Assembly (NCBI GenBank): GCA_030832085.1
Contig: JAURJU010000050.1
Coordinates: 62,001-126,000 of the forward strand
Source of the DNA: Chitinophagales bacterium
Lineage (GTDB): Bacteria; Bacteroidota; Bacteroidia; Chitinophagales; Chitinophagaceae
Direction of reading: 5' to 3'
Length of the DNA: 64,000 bases
The notes under the pieces were generated by a model that saw only the letters and a list, made by a program, of their open reading frames with translations, searched no databases and was not told the origin of the DNA. Shown one piece after another: positions 29,330-37,607 of this stretch. The position numbers and the translations under genes are program-made. Position 1 is the stretch's first letter; each line of letters opens with the position of its first letter.

Positions 29330-30862
29330 ATGACAGCATCAAACATCAGGGTACGCTTTGCACCCAGCCCCACAGGAGGTCTCCATCTCGGGGGGGTCAG
29401 AACTGCTTTATTCAATTATTTGTTTGCCAAAAAAAACAAAGGAACATTCGTTCTCAGGATTGAGGATACCGACCAAGGACGTTTTGTTCCGGGTGCAGAA
29501 CAATATATTGTTGATTGCCTTGCATGGTGTGGCATTTCTCCTGACGAGGGTCCACACAAGGAAGGCAATTATGGACCCTATCGGCAAAGTGAAAGAAAAA
29601 GCAGCTACAGAGAATATGCTGAAATGCTGATTGAAAAGGGGTTTGCCTACTATGCATTTGATACTCCCGAAGAGCTGGAAAAAATGCGAGAAACATTCCG
29701 CTCCGAAACCAATCCATCCCCACAATATGACGGCAAGATTCGCATGAAGATGAACAACTCCCTCACCCTTTCAAAAGAAAGGGTAGACGAATTGTTGGAA
29801 CTGGGAACACCCCATGTTGTGCGCATCAAAATGCCTGGCGCTACTGAAATCATTTTGCGCGACATGATCAGGGGAGAAATAGCATTCAATACGGACTTGG
29901 TGGATGACAAGGTGCTGCTCAAGGCCGACGGGATGCCCACTTATCACCTTGCGGTGGTGGTGGACGATCATGCAATGGACATCACCCATGCCTTCAGGGG
30001 GGAGGAATGGCTTCCCTCAGCACCTGTACACCTGTTGCTATGGGATTATTTGGGATGGAAAAACAGCATGCCTGAATGGGCTCACTTTCCACTGATACTC
30101 AAACCGGACGGCCAGGGAAAATTGAGCAAAAGAGATGGCGACAGACTGGGCTTTCCTGTCTTTGCCATGGACTGGAAAGATCCGAAATCTGATGAGTTGA
30201 CCAGGGGCTTCAAGGAAATGGGGTTCTTGCCAGAAGCATTCATCAACATGCTGGCCATGTTGGGTTGGAATGATGGAACAGGTGAAGAGATCTTTGGCCT
30301 GGATCAACTCGTTGAGCGTTTTTCCATCGAACGCATCCACAAGGGTGGAGCAAAGTTTGATTTTGAAAAGGCCAAATGGTTCAACCAGGAATGGATTAAA
30401 AGAAGCGAAACAACACGTCTCTTGCCGCTGGTCAAAGAAATTTTGAACAAAAATGGCATCCATGCCAACGATGAGGTGCTCGAAAGACTTATCCCAATGG
30501 TGAAAGAAAGATGCCAATTGATCAATGATTTTATTCCACAACTCTCCTATTTTTTTAAAGATCCTGTAGAAATTGATATTGAGGCCGTCCAGTCGAAATG
30601 GGATCAAAAAAAACATTCATTTTTCATGGATTGGATTGCTACCCTCGATGCAATGGAAAGTTGGGAAATGGCGAACATAGAAAGCGCATTCAAAGAAGCT
30701 TCAGCCCTTGCCGGAATCAAACCCGGAGAGCTGCAACTTCCGTTGCGCATCATGCTGGTTGGAGCAAAGTTCGGTCCAACTGTATTTGACATTGCGCATC
30801 AAATTGGAAAGCAGGCAACCACCCGGAGAATAGAAAACAGCCTTAAGCTATTGGCACAATAA
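29330..30862 (+). CDS. gltX: Glutamate--tRNA ligase
   Basis: Class I aminoacyl-tRNA synthetase charging tRNA-Glu. The 510-residue protein starts MTASNIRVRFAPSPTGGLHLGG, where HLGG is the HIGH-type ATP motif, and has the KMSKS equivalent GKLSKRDGDRLGFPVF near residue 268. FRGEEWLPSAPVHLLLWDYLG near residue 222 (cited in part) is typical of GluRS. The C-terminal helical anticodon-binding domain is complete. ATG 29330 is chosen over 29294 because canonical GluRS starts 5-8 residues before RFAPSPTG and a -7 box lies directly upstream. Confidence 0.97.
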   Translation: MTASNIRVRFAPSPTGGLHLGGVRTALFNYLFAKKNKGTFVLRIEDTDQGRFVPGAEQYIVDCLAWCGISPDEGPHKEGNYGPYRQSERKSSYREYAEMLIEKGFAYYAFDTPEELEKMRETFRSETNPSPQYDGKIRMKMNNSLTLSKERVDELLELGTPHVVRIKMPGATEIILRDMIRGEIAFNTDLVDDKVLLKADGMPTYHLAVVVDDHAMDITHAFRGEEWLPSAPVHLLLWDYLGWKNSMPEWAHFPLILKPDGQGKLSKRDGDRLGFPVFAMDWKDPKSDELTRGFKEMGFLPEAFINMLAMLGWNDGTGEEIFGLDQLVERFSIERIHKGGAKFDFEKAKWFNQEWIKRSETTRLLPLVKEILNKNGIHANDEVLERLIPMVKERCQLINDFIPQLSYFFKDPVEIDIEAVQSKWDQKKHSFFMDWIATLDAMESWEMANIESAFKEASALAGIKPGELQLPLRIMLVGAKFGPTVFDIAHQIGKQATTRRIENSLKLLAQ

Positions 30863-30868
30863 CCGAAC

Positions 30869-31291
30869 ATGGAAAATCAACACAAAACCAGGCCCCTCCG
30901 CGTGCTCATTGCAAAAGTGGGATTGGACGGGCATGACAGGGGTGCAAAAGTAATTGCAACATCACTCAGGGACGCAGGAATGGAGGTGATTTATACTGGG
31001 CTAAGACAAACCCCAGAGATGGTGGTAGAGGCCGCCCTGCAGGAAGACGTTGATGCCATTGGCGTGAGTATTTTATCGGGCGCGCACATGACTGTTTTCC
31101 CGAGAATCATCGCACTGATGAAGGCAAAAAACATGCACGACGTATTGCTGACGGGTGGTGGAATTATACCCGAAGCGGATATGTTGGAGCTTGAATCCGT
31201 GGGTGTTGGAAAGCTTTTCCCGCCAGGAACACCTTCCACCCTCATCGCCGATTACATCAAAGACTGGACCAGCAAAAACAGGTCCTTTTAA
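30869..31291 (+). CDS. Stand-alone cobalamin (B12)-binding domain protein
   Basis: Rossmann-like B12-binding domain of 140 residues, resembling the C-terminal domain of methylmalonyl-CoA mutase. It has the base-off/His-on motif DxHxxG as DGHDRG (Asp20, His22 as axial ligand, Gly25), then [15 protein letters not shown] near residue 67 and [13 protein letters not shown] near residue 91. As a separate polypeptide it should pair with a catalytic mutase subunit encoded elsewhere; none is in this window. It starts 6 bases after gltX and precedes fumC. The mutase substrate cannot be told from the sequence. Confidence 0.9.
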   Translation: MENQHKTRPLRVLIAKVGLDGHDRGAKVIATSLRDAGMEVIYTGLRQTPEMVVEAALQEDVDAIGVSILSGAHMTVFPRIIALMKAKNMHDVLLTGGGIIPEADMLELESVGVGKLFPPGTPSTLIADYIKDWTSKNRSF

Positions 31292-31332
31292 TGGAGCAAC
31301 ATTCATTAATTTTATCCCACTAAATCAACTAC

Positions 31333-32733
31333 ATGGAATTCAGGATTGAAAAAGATACAATGGGCGAGGTAAACGTGCCTGTCAATGCCTATTTTGGAGC
31401 CCAAACCCAACGCAGCATCGACAACTTCAAGATAGCCCAGGACATCAACAGAATGCCCAAGGAAATCATTCATGCGTTTGCATACCTGAAAAAGGCAGCC
31501 GCACGCACCAACTTTGAGGCAGGTGTACTTTCTGAAGAAAAGTCAATGCTTATTGGTGAGGTATGTGATGAAATCCTGGAAGGAAAACTGAATGACTGTT
31601 TTCCGCTTGTCGTATGGCAAACAGGAAGTGGAACCCAAAGCAACATGAATGTCAATGAAGTCGTTGCCTACCGGGGCCATGTAAAAAAAGGAGGATCGTT
31701 GAGTGACAAGGAAAAATTCCTTCACCCCAACGACGATGTCAACAAATCACAATCGTCCAACGATACCTTCCCCACTGCCATGCACATCGCTGCATATAAA
31801 ATGCTGGTGGAAGTCACGCTTCCAGGAATTGAATTGCTAAGGGATACCCTTGCTGAAAAAAGCAAGGCCTTTATGCATGTGGTGAAAATTGGAAGAACCC
31901 ATTTCATGGATGCAACACCTTTGACGGTAGGACAGGAATTCAGTGGCTATGTTTCACAGCTCAACCATGGCATCAAGGCCATCAAGAACACCCTGGAGCA
32001 TCTTTCCGAACTGGCACTTGGAGGAACTGCTGTAGGTACAGGTATCAACACGCCTGAAAATTATGCTGTGCAGGTTGCCAAACACATTGCAGCACTGACA
32101 GGACTTCCCTTTGTTACCGCAGAAAATAAATTTGAGGCACTTGCAGCACACGATGCCATTGTTGAAGCACATGGTGCGCTCAAAACGGTAGCAGTAAGCC
32201 TGATGAAAATAGCCAATGATGTGCGCATGCTTTCATCCGGGCCCAGGAGTGGCATAGGAGAACTTTTTATTCCAGACAATGAACCCGGGTCATCAATCAT
32301 GCCGGGAAAAGTAAATCCAACTCAGTGTGAAGCACTGACCATGATTGCGGCACAAGTACTGGGCAACGATGTGGCCATCAACATCGGCGGAGCCAACGGA
32401 CACTTCGAATTGAACGTTTTCAAGCCCATGATGATTTACAATCTTCTCCACAGTGCAAGACTGATTGGAGACGGATGTACAAGCTTCAACAACAAGTGTG
32501 CCATTGGCATAGAGCCTTTGTACGACAATATAGACAAGCACCTCAACAATTCATTGATGTTGGTCACATCACTCAATACCAGGATTGGATACTACAAATC
32601 AGCTGAAATTGCACAAAAGGCACACAAGGAAGGCACAACGTTGAAAGAAATGGCAGTAAAGTTGGGCTACCTGACCGAAGCTGAATTTGATGCATGGGTT
32701 GTTCCATCCGACATGGTAGGAAAAATCAGCTGA
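31333..32733 (+). CDS. fumC: Class II fumarate hydratase
   Basis: Iron-independent TCA-cycle enzyme interconverting fumarate and malate. The 466-residue protein has the aspartase/fumarase superfamily regions: [13 protein letters not shown] near residue 96, [21 protein letters not shown] near residue 131 (cited in part), [16 protein letters not shown] near residue 184, and the signature [15 protein letters not shown] near residue 318. Length and motifs fit FumC rather than aspartase or argininosuccinate lyase. It lies 41 bases after the B12-binding gene on the same strand. Confidence 0.96.
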   Translation: MEFRIEKDTMGEVNVPVNAYFGAQTQRSIDNFKIAQDINRMPKEIIHAFAYLKKAAARTNFEAGVLSEEKSMLIGEVCDEILEGKLNDCFPLVVWQTGSGTQSNMNVNEVVAYRGHVKKGGSLSDKEKFLHPNDDVNKSQSSNDTFPTAMHIAAYKMLVEVTLPGIELLRDTLAEKSKAFMHVVKIGRTHFMDATPLTVGQEFSGYVSQLNHGIKAIKNTLEHLSELALGGTAVGTGINTPENYAVQVAKHIAALTGLPFVTAENKFEALAAHDAIVEAHGALKTVAVSLMKIANDVRMLSSGPRSGIGELFIPDNEPGSSIMPGKVNPTQCEALTMIAAQVLGNDVAINIGGANGHFELNVFKPMMIYNLLHSARLIGDGCTSFNNKCAIGIEPLYDNIDKHLNNSLMLVTSLNTRIGYYKSAEIAQKAHKEGTTLKEMAVKLGYLTEAEFDAWVVPSDMVGKIS

Positions 32734-32739
32734 AGCTGA

Positions 32740-33732
32740 TCAACCCAGGTCAATTTCAGTATTGTCCCCAATGTTAAGGGTTCTCGTCTCCCCCTTGATT
32801 TCAGTATCAGAACCGATAAGGGAATCGTGAAGCACTACATCATACAACTTGGAAAAGGCTCCAACAATAGAGTCCTTGACGATGGCATACTGAATCAGTG
32901 TCTTCTCTCCAATGGAAACATTTGGACCGATGATGGAATTCTTGATCTGACAACCCGGAGCGATGCTCACTGGCGGAATGATGATGGTGTTTTCAAATGA
33001 ATGATCTTGGGGTAGGTCCCCGCCCCACTTTTTCAACAAGGTGGCATTCCCTTCCAGCAGCGTTTCCTTTTTGCCACAATCAAACCAATTGGAAACCTTG
33101 AAAGTGGTGAATTGGGTTCCACCAGCAATCATGCAATCCAAAGCAGGTGTCAAACCAAATTCTTCACCCTCCGTATTGGTCTTGCTCATCATCGTACCAA
33201 GGCAATCAAACAGCATTGCAGTATCCTTGATCTTGTAAATTCCCACCAAGGCATTGTTGGTTCTCGGTATCTGTGGCTTCTCGATCACCCGCATGACATT
33301 GCCTGATTCATCTGTTTCTGCCACACCGAAGTCGCGGGGGTCATCCACTTTCTTTACACCAAGGACCGATCCTTCACTGGCCAAGAATTCTGTTGCATTG
33401 TACTCACAAATCGTATCTCCCAATACGATGACTACTTCATCAGTGCCAACAACCTCTTTGCACAGGTAGACTGCATGTCCTAGCCCCTTTCGTTCATTCT
33501 GCTGGATGATTGTGATGTTAAGGTGGGGATAATGTGTCTTGGCATAATCCTGAATCTTGTCACCCAGATAACCCACCACAAGTATGAGGTCCCTGATGCC
33601 GCCATCAGCAAGCTGATCAATGATGATGCTCAGAATGGTCTTGCCTGCAAGAGGAATCAAGGCCTTTGGCTGTGTATAGGTATGGGGCCTCAGCTTTGTT
33701 CCGGCACCCGCAACTGGTATGATCGCTTTCAT
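32740..33732 (-). CDS. Sugar-phosphate nucleotidyltransferase with left-handed beta-helix tail
   Basis: NTP_transferase family enzyme of 330 residues. The N-terminal domain opens MKAIIPVAGAGTKLRP followed by QPKALIPLAGK, the nucleotide and magnesium site of glucose-1-phosphate thymidylyl/uridylyltransferases, with EVVIVLGDTI near residue 102. The C-terminal part has hexapeptide repeats (IIPPVSIAPGCQIKNSIIGP, cited in part), a LbH fold often used for acyl or acetyl transfer or oligomerisation. The sugar is not determinable. An in-frame extension 48 codons upstream is rejected because it lies in the ald 3' end and is not family-like. Confidence 0.9.
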   Translation of the reverse strand: MKAIIPVAGAGTKLRPHTYTQPKALIPLAGKTILSIIIDQLADGGIRDLILVVGYLGDKIQDYAKTHYPHLNITIIQQNERKGLGHAVYLCKEVVGTDEVVIVLGDTICEYNATEFLASEGSVLGVKKVDDPRDFGVAETDESGNVMRVIEKPQIPRTNNALVGIYKIKDTAMLFDCLGTMMSKTNTEGEEFGLTPALDCMIAGGTQFTTFKVSNWFDCGKKETLLEGNATLLKKWGGDLPQDHSFENTIIIPPVSIAPGCQIKNSIIGPNVSIGEKTLIQYAIVKDSIVGAFSKLYDVVLHDSLIGSDTEIKGETRTLNIGDNTEIDLG

Positions 33733-33749
33733 CTGATCTTGTTTTGGTT

Positions 33750-34961
33750 TTAACGCTGGCTTGCAATGAGCAGGTTCAGGTCGGTATATTTCAGGTTGAA
33801 GCGTTGACTGAGGTGAAAATTGGTGAGTGAACCCTTGAAAAGGTAAACACCATTGCGTATGTTCAACTGGTGCCATACCAGTTTTTCAAGTCCTCCTTCA
33901 TCTCCGATGGTCAGCAACAAAGGCATCAACACATTGCTGACGGCCTGTGATGCTGTTCTTGCGAACCCGGAGGGTATGTTGGGAACTCCATAGTGGATGA
34001 CCCCAAACTTTGAAACAACAGGTTCTTCATGAGAAGTCACTTCAGAAGTTTCGAAACACCCTCCCCTGTCGATGCTGACATCCACGATAACACTGCCCGG
34101 CCGCATCATGGACACCATTTCCTCGGTGACCACCACTGGTGTCCTTCCACCCGAGGAAGTGAGTGCACCAACGGCAACATCACAGGTTTTCAACTGTTTG
34201 GCAAGGATTTTGGGCTCCAGTACTGAAGTCCATAAGCGTACTCCAATGTTGTTTTGCAGCCTTTTCAATTTGTAAATGTTGTTGTCAAAAACCTTTACGC
34301 TTGCCCCCATGGCTAGGGCAGTTCTTGCAGCATATTCCCCTACTATACCGGCACCAATGATGATGACCTTTGTAGGGGGAATTCCGGAAATGCCACCCAA
34401 TAACATTCCTTTTCCATTGTTGGCGCTGCTGAGGTATTGGCCAGCAATGAGCATTACAGCGCTGCCTGCAATCTCACTCATGCTTCTCACAATCGGATTG
34501 TGACCAGCCTCATCTTTCAGGTTTTCAAAAGAAAGGGCTGTCACTTTTTTCTCCATCATCTTCTCCAGGATATGCGATTTCATTACGGGAAGGTGAATGG
34601 GAGAAATGATGGTTTGCCCAACTGCCAGCAACGGCAACTCCTCATCAGAAACAGGTGCGGATTTCACGATCAGCTCATTCCTGAAGATTTCTTTCTTATC
34701 GTAGACAATGCTGGCCCCAGCCTCGGCATAATCCTTATCAGAAAAATGGGCTCCTTCACCCGCATTGTGTTCAACTGCAACGGTATGACCATTGTTGACC
34801 AGAACACCTGCAGCGTCTGGAGTCAGGGCAATCCTGTTTTCCTGGAAGGCATTTTCCTTGGGGATGGCGATGGACAAGGAGGAAGCCAATGGTTTTACAT
34901 CAAGCGTTTCCTCAAGCGGCTCAAAACTGATTCCTGAACTGATAAAAGGTTTCCTTGGCAT
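33750..34961 (-). CDS. ald: Alanine dehydrogenase (AlaDH/PNT family)
   Basis: NAD-dependent enzyme interconverting L-alanine and pyruvate plus ammonia. The 403-residue protein has an AlaDH/PNT N-terminal domain (IPKENAFQENRIALTPDAAG near residue 34, cited in part) and an NAD-binding domain with VIIIGAGIVGEYAARTALAMGA near residue 196 (cited as GAGIVGEYAARTA), plus NIPSGFARTASQAVSNVLMP near residue 328. It is about 30 residues longer than the usual 370, mostly at the N-terminus. Confusion with transhydrogenase PntA is possible but the NVLMPL-type C-terminus favours AlaDH. It sits 25 bases after tsaE. Confidence 0.88.
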   Translation of the reverse strand: MPRKPFISSGISFEPLEETLDVKPLASSLSIAIPKENAFQENRIALTPDAAGVLVNNGHTVAVEHNAGEGAHFSDKDYAEAGASIVYDKKEIFRNELIVKSAPVSDEELPLLAVGQTIISPIHLPVMKSHILEKMMEKKVTALSFENLKDEAGHNPIVRSMSEIAGSAVMLIAGQYLSSANNGKGMLLGGISGIPPTKVIIIGAGIVGEYAARTALAMGASVKVFDNNIYKLKRLQNNIGVRLWTSVLEPKILAKQLKTCDVAVGALTSSGGRTPVVVTEEMVSMMRPGSVIVDVSIDRGGCFETSEVTSHEEPVVSKFGVIHYGVPNIPSGFARTASQAVSNVLMPLLLTIGDEGGLEKLVWHQLNIRNGVYLFKGSLTNFHLSQRFNLKYTDLNLLIASQR

Positions 34962-34986
34962 CGTGGATGAATAATGTCCAAGTTAA

Positions 34987-35427
34987 TCAATTTTTGCCGG
35001 ACACCACCCTGATGTGACGATGATCAATGTCTGGGGAATCCAACATCACATGAAGTGCATTGTCTGGAATGATTCCGGCTGCCCTTGCAGGCCATTCCAC
35101 CAGACAGAGATCACCGCTGAAGAAATGATCTTCTATCCCTGCAGCAATGGCCTCATCCTCCCCCTTCAAACGGTAAAGGTCGATATGGTAGATTTTTTTT
35201 CTGTTGCCAAGTTGGGATGCTTCATACTCATTTACAAGTGCAAAGGTTGGACTGCTTACCATCTCTGTTACGCCAAGCACCTGACAAAGGGCTTTTATCA
35301 ATGTTGTCTTTCCAGCTCCAAGGTCTCCCTCAAAAGTCACGACCTCGAAATGGCTTACCTGCTCGGCCAGCAGTGCAGCAATTTCGGGCAATGCTGCCAA
35401 ATCATAGGTTTTATCCATCAATTCCAT
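34987..35427 (-). CDS. tsaE: tRNA threonylcarbamoyladenosine synthesis ATPase TsaE
   Basis: ATPase partner of TsaB and TsaD in making t6A37 on ANN-decoding tRNAs. The 146-residue product has the Walker A motif GDLGAGKTTLIKAL near residue 34, the family motif VSSPTFALVNEY near residue 62, HIDLYRLKGEDEA near residue 83, and the Walker-B-like LCLVEWPARA near residue 112. Two starts are possible, ATG 35427 (MELMDK) and ATG 35418 (MDKTYD); the -7 box 6 bases before 35427 may favour the shorter. Longer readings upstream cross the divergent promoter region and are rejected. Confidence 0.95.
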   Translation of the reverse strand: MELMDKTYDLAALPEIAALLAEQVSHFEVVTFEGDLGAGKTTLIKALCQVLGVTEMVSSPTFALVNEYEASQLGNRKKIYHIDLYRLKGEDEAIAAGIEDHFFSGDLCLVEWPARAAGIIPDNALHVMLDSPDIDHRHIRVVSGKN

Positions 35428-35433
35428 ATACTG

Positions 35434-35441
35434 CAAAGATA
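35434..35441 (-). promoter_or_regulatory. -7 box (TATCTTTG) for tsaE
   Basis: Exact TAnnTTTG match on the minus strand, 6 bases before ATG 35427 and 15 before ATG 35418. The 36-base gap to the divergent P-type ATPase gene also holds TAAATTCG on the plus strand (35452-35459), two mismatches off a consensus box at most, so both promoters must overlap. Confidence 0.5.
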
Positions 35442-35463
35442 ATTTAATCAGTAAATTCGTAGT

Positions 35464-37602
35464 ATGGAAACAATTGAATGGAAAGTGGATGGGATGACCT
35501 GTGCAAACTGTGCCCTTGCCATCAACAAATACCTTGATAAAAAGGGTATGCAAAACATCAAGGTGAATCCCATCGATGGTGATGTTTCATTCGAAGTTGT
35601 TGAAGGGTCTAGCATAGATGTGCTCAAACAGGGAATCAATGACCTGGGTTACCATGTAGTGGAATCAAACACTTCAGTGGAATCTCCAAAAGTAAAATTC
35701 CTGTCTACCCAAACACACAGGTTGCTTTTTTGTCTTCCTTTTACCTTGGTGCTGATGCTGCACATGTTTGAAAGGTGGATTCACCTGCATTGGCTCATGA
35801 ATCCGTGGCTGCAACTGGCCTTGTGCATCCCTGTTTATGTGGTGGGCATGTCATTTTTTGGAAGAAGTGCCATCAGCAGCATCCGCAACCGCTTGCCCAA
35901 CATGAATGTGCTGGTTGCCCTGGGAGCATCGGCAGCCTTTTTCTATAGCCTCATCGGAACATTGATGGGGCAGGGCGAACAATACCTTTTCTATGAGACT
36001 GCTGCCACCATCATCACATTGGTCTTTTTTGGCAACTACCTTGAAGATGCTTCAATGCAGTCTACCCAAAGGGCGCTCAAGGCCCTGGTGAAATCACAAA
36101 AGGTCATGGCCAACATGATCGCATTTGATGAGCACCACCAGGAAGTGATATTTCCAATTGAAAACACACAGCTCAAGGTGGGTGATCTCGTTTTGGTAAG
36201 GAGCGGTGAACAGGTGCCCATTGACAGCAAGATTTTATGGGGTGATGCGCACGTCAATGAAGCCCTGTTGACAGGTGAAAGCATACCTGTCCACAAAAAG
36301 GCAAAGGATACCATCATTGGGGGCAGCATCATTGAATCGGGTTCCGTCAAGGCACAAGTTACCGCAACAGGCAAGGATACGGTACTTGCAGGCATACTGC
36401 ATCTTGTCAAACAGGCCCAGGGTGAAAAGCCACCCATCCAGCACTTGGCCGACAAAATCAGTGCAATTTTCGTTCCCCTGGTAATAGGCATTGGCCTGAT
36501 TACTTTTTTGGCAAACTATGTTTACCTGACCAACCTGCCGAATGCGGAAGATGTATTCACCCATGCACTCATGCGCAGCATTGCAGTACTGGTCATTGCA
36601 TGTCCCTGTGCCATGGGGCTGGCAACGCCTGCAGCAATTGCAGTGGGGATGGGAAGGGCTGCCAGGTCTGGGGTATTGTTCAGAAATGCGACAAGCCTTG
36701 AAAACTTCAGGAACATCACACAGGTGGTATTCGATAAAACGGGAACCCTCACCACAGGATCATTTGTTCTGTCAGAATACAAGGCCATTGGTATCGACGA
36801 ACAAGAATGGAAAAGCATTGTATTTTCTCTTGAAAAATATTCAAACCATCCTATTGCACAATGCGTGTCTGCCGCTTTCAAGACCAAGACAGAAATCAGA
36901 TGGAACAGCATTGAAGAGGTAAAAGGGATTGGAATGAAAGGAACTGACAGGGAGGGAAATGTTTTCTGGGCAGGATCGTACAAAATTGCCCAAGCCCTCA
37001 CGCAGGAAGCCAATCACAATGTATACCTCTTGAAGAACGATTCCCTGATTGGGTGGATGGATGTACAGGACGAGTTAAGGCCTGAGGCAAAAGAAATTAT
37101 CACTTACCTGAAAAACAGAAATCTGAAAACCATTTTGCTGAGTGGAGACAGAAAGGAAAAATGTGACCTGATTGCGCATCAACTGGGAATTGACCTTGTT
37201 ATTGCTGACCAAAGCCCAGAGGAAAAACTCTCCACCATAGACAACCTCAACAAAAGTACGCCCACTGCAATGGTGGGGGATGGCATCAACGATGCCCCAG
37301 CATTGGCAAAGGCAACCATTGGAATATCCCTGAGTGATGCATCCCAGCTGGCCATTCAAAGTGCACAGGTTGTATTGATGAACGCAGGGCTCAAGCAATT
37401 GCCGATTGCCTTGGGCCTGGGAAGGCATACCTATATTACCATCAAACAGAATCTTTTTTGGGCATTCTTCTACAATATCATTGCCATCCCGGTGGCAGCT
37501 TTTGGTTTGCTTACACCAACAGTAGGTGCCTTGGTGATGGGCCTGAGTGATGTTGTGCTGGCCATCAATTCTGTCAGGCTTTTCTTTAAAAAAGTGATCT
37601 GA
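35464..37602 (+). CDS. Heavy-metal P1B-type ATPase (CopA-like)
   Basis: Membrane ATPase that exports a soft metal ion, probably Cu+. The 712-residue protein has one N-terminal HMA domain with MTCANCA (Cys13, Cys16), about eight transmembrane helices, the actuator TGES motif, the intramembrane CPC motif (Cys380-Pro-Cys382), the phosphorylated DKTGTLT (Asp424), the SxHP motif (YSNHPIAQ) and GDGINDAPALA. Helix 7 has the Cu-class YN pair, but helix 8 reads MGLSD (692-696) where Cu-ATPases have MxxSS, so metal specificity is uncertain. recQ follows after 5 bases. Confidence 0.92.
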   Translation: METIEWKVDGMTCANCALAINKYLDKKGMQNIKVNPIDGDVSFEVVEGSSIDVLKQGINDLGYHVVESNTSVESPKVKFLSTQTHRLLFCLPFTLVLMLHMFERWIHLHWLMNPWLQLALCIPVYVVGMSFFGRSAISSIRNRLPNMNVLVALGASAAFFYSLIGTLMGQGEQYLFYETAATIITLVFFGNYLEDASMQSTQRALKALVKSQKVMANMIAFDEHHQEVIFPIENTQLKVGDLVLVRSGEQVPIDSKILWGDAHVNEALLTGESIPVHKKAKDTIIGGSIIESGSVKAQVTATGKDTVLAGILHLVKQAQGEKPPIQHLADKISAIFVPLVIGIGLITFLANYVYLTNLPNAEDVFTHALMRSIAVLVIACPCAMGLATPAAIAVGMGRAARSGVLFRNATSLENFRNITQVVFDKTGTLTTGSFVLSEYKAIGIDEQEWKSIVFSLEKYSNHPIAQCVSAAFKTKTEIRWNSIEEVKGIGMKGTDREGNVFWAGSYKIAQALTQEANHNVYLLKNDSLIGWMDVQDELRPEAKEIITYLKNRNLKTILLSGDRKEKCDLIAHQLGIDLVIADQSPEEKLSTIDNLNKSTPTAMVGDGINDAPALAKATIGISLSDASQLAIQSAQVVLMNAGLKQLPIALGLGRHTYITIKQNLFWAFFYNIIAIPVAAFGLLTPTVGALVMGLSDVVLAINSVRLFFKKVI

Positions 37603-37607
37603 CGCAA

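Noticed and set aside
33733-33876. 48-codon N-terminal extension of the nucleotidyltransferase
   Set aside because: It lies within the 3' end of ald and lacks family similarity; MKAIIPVAG is the canonical start.
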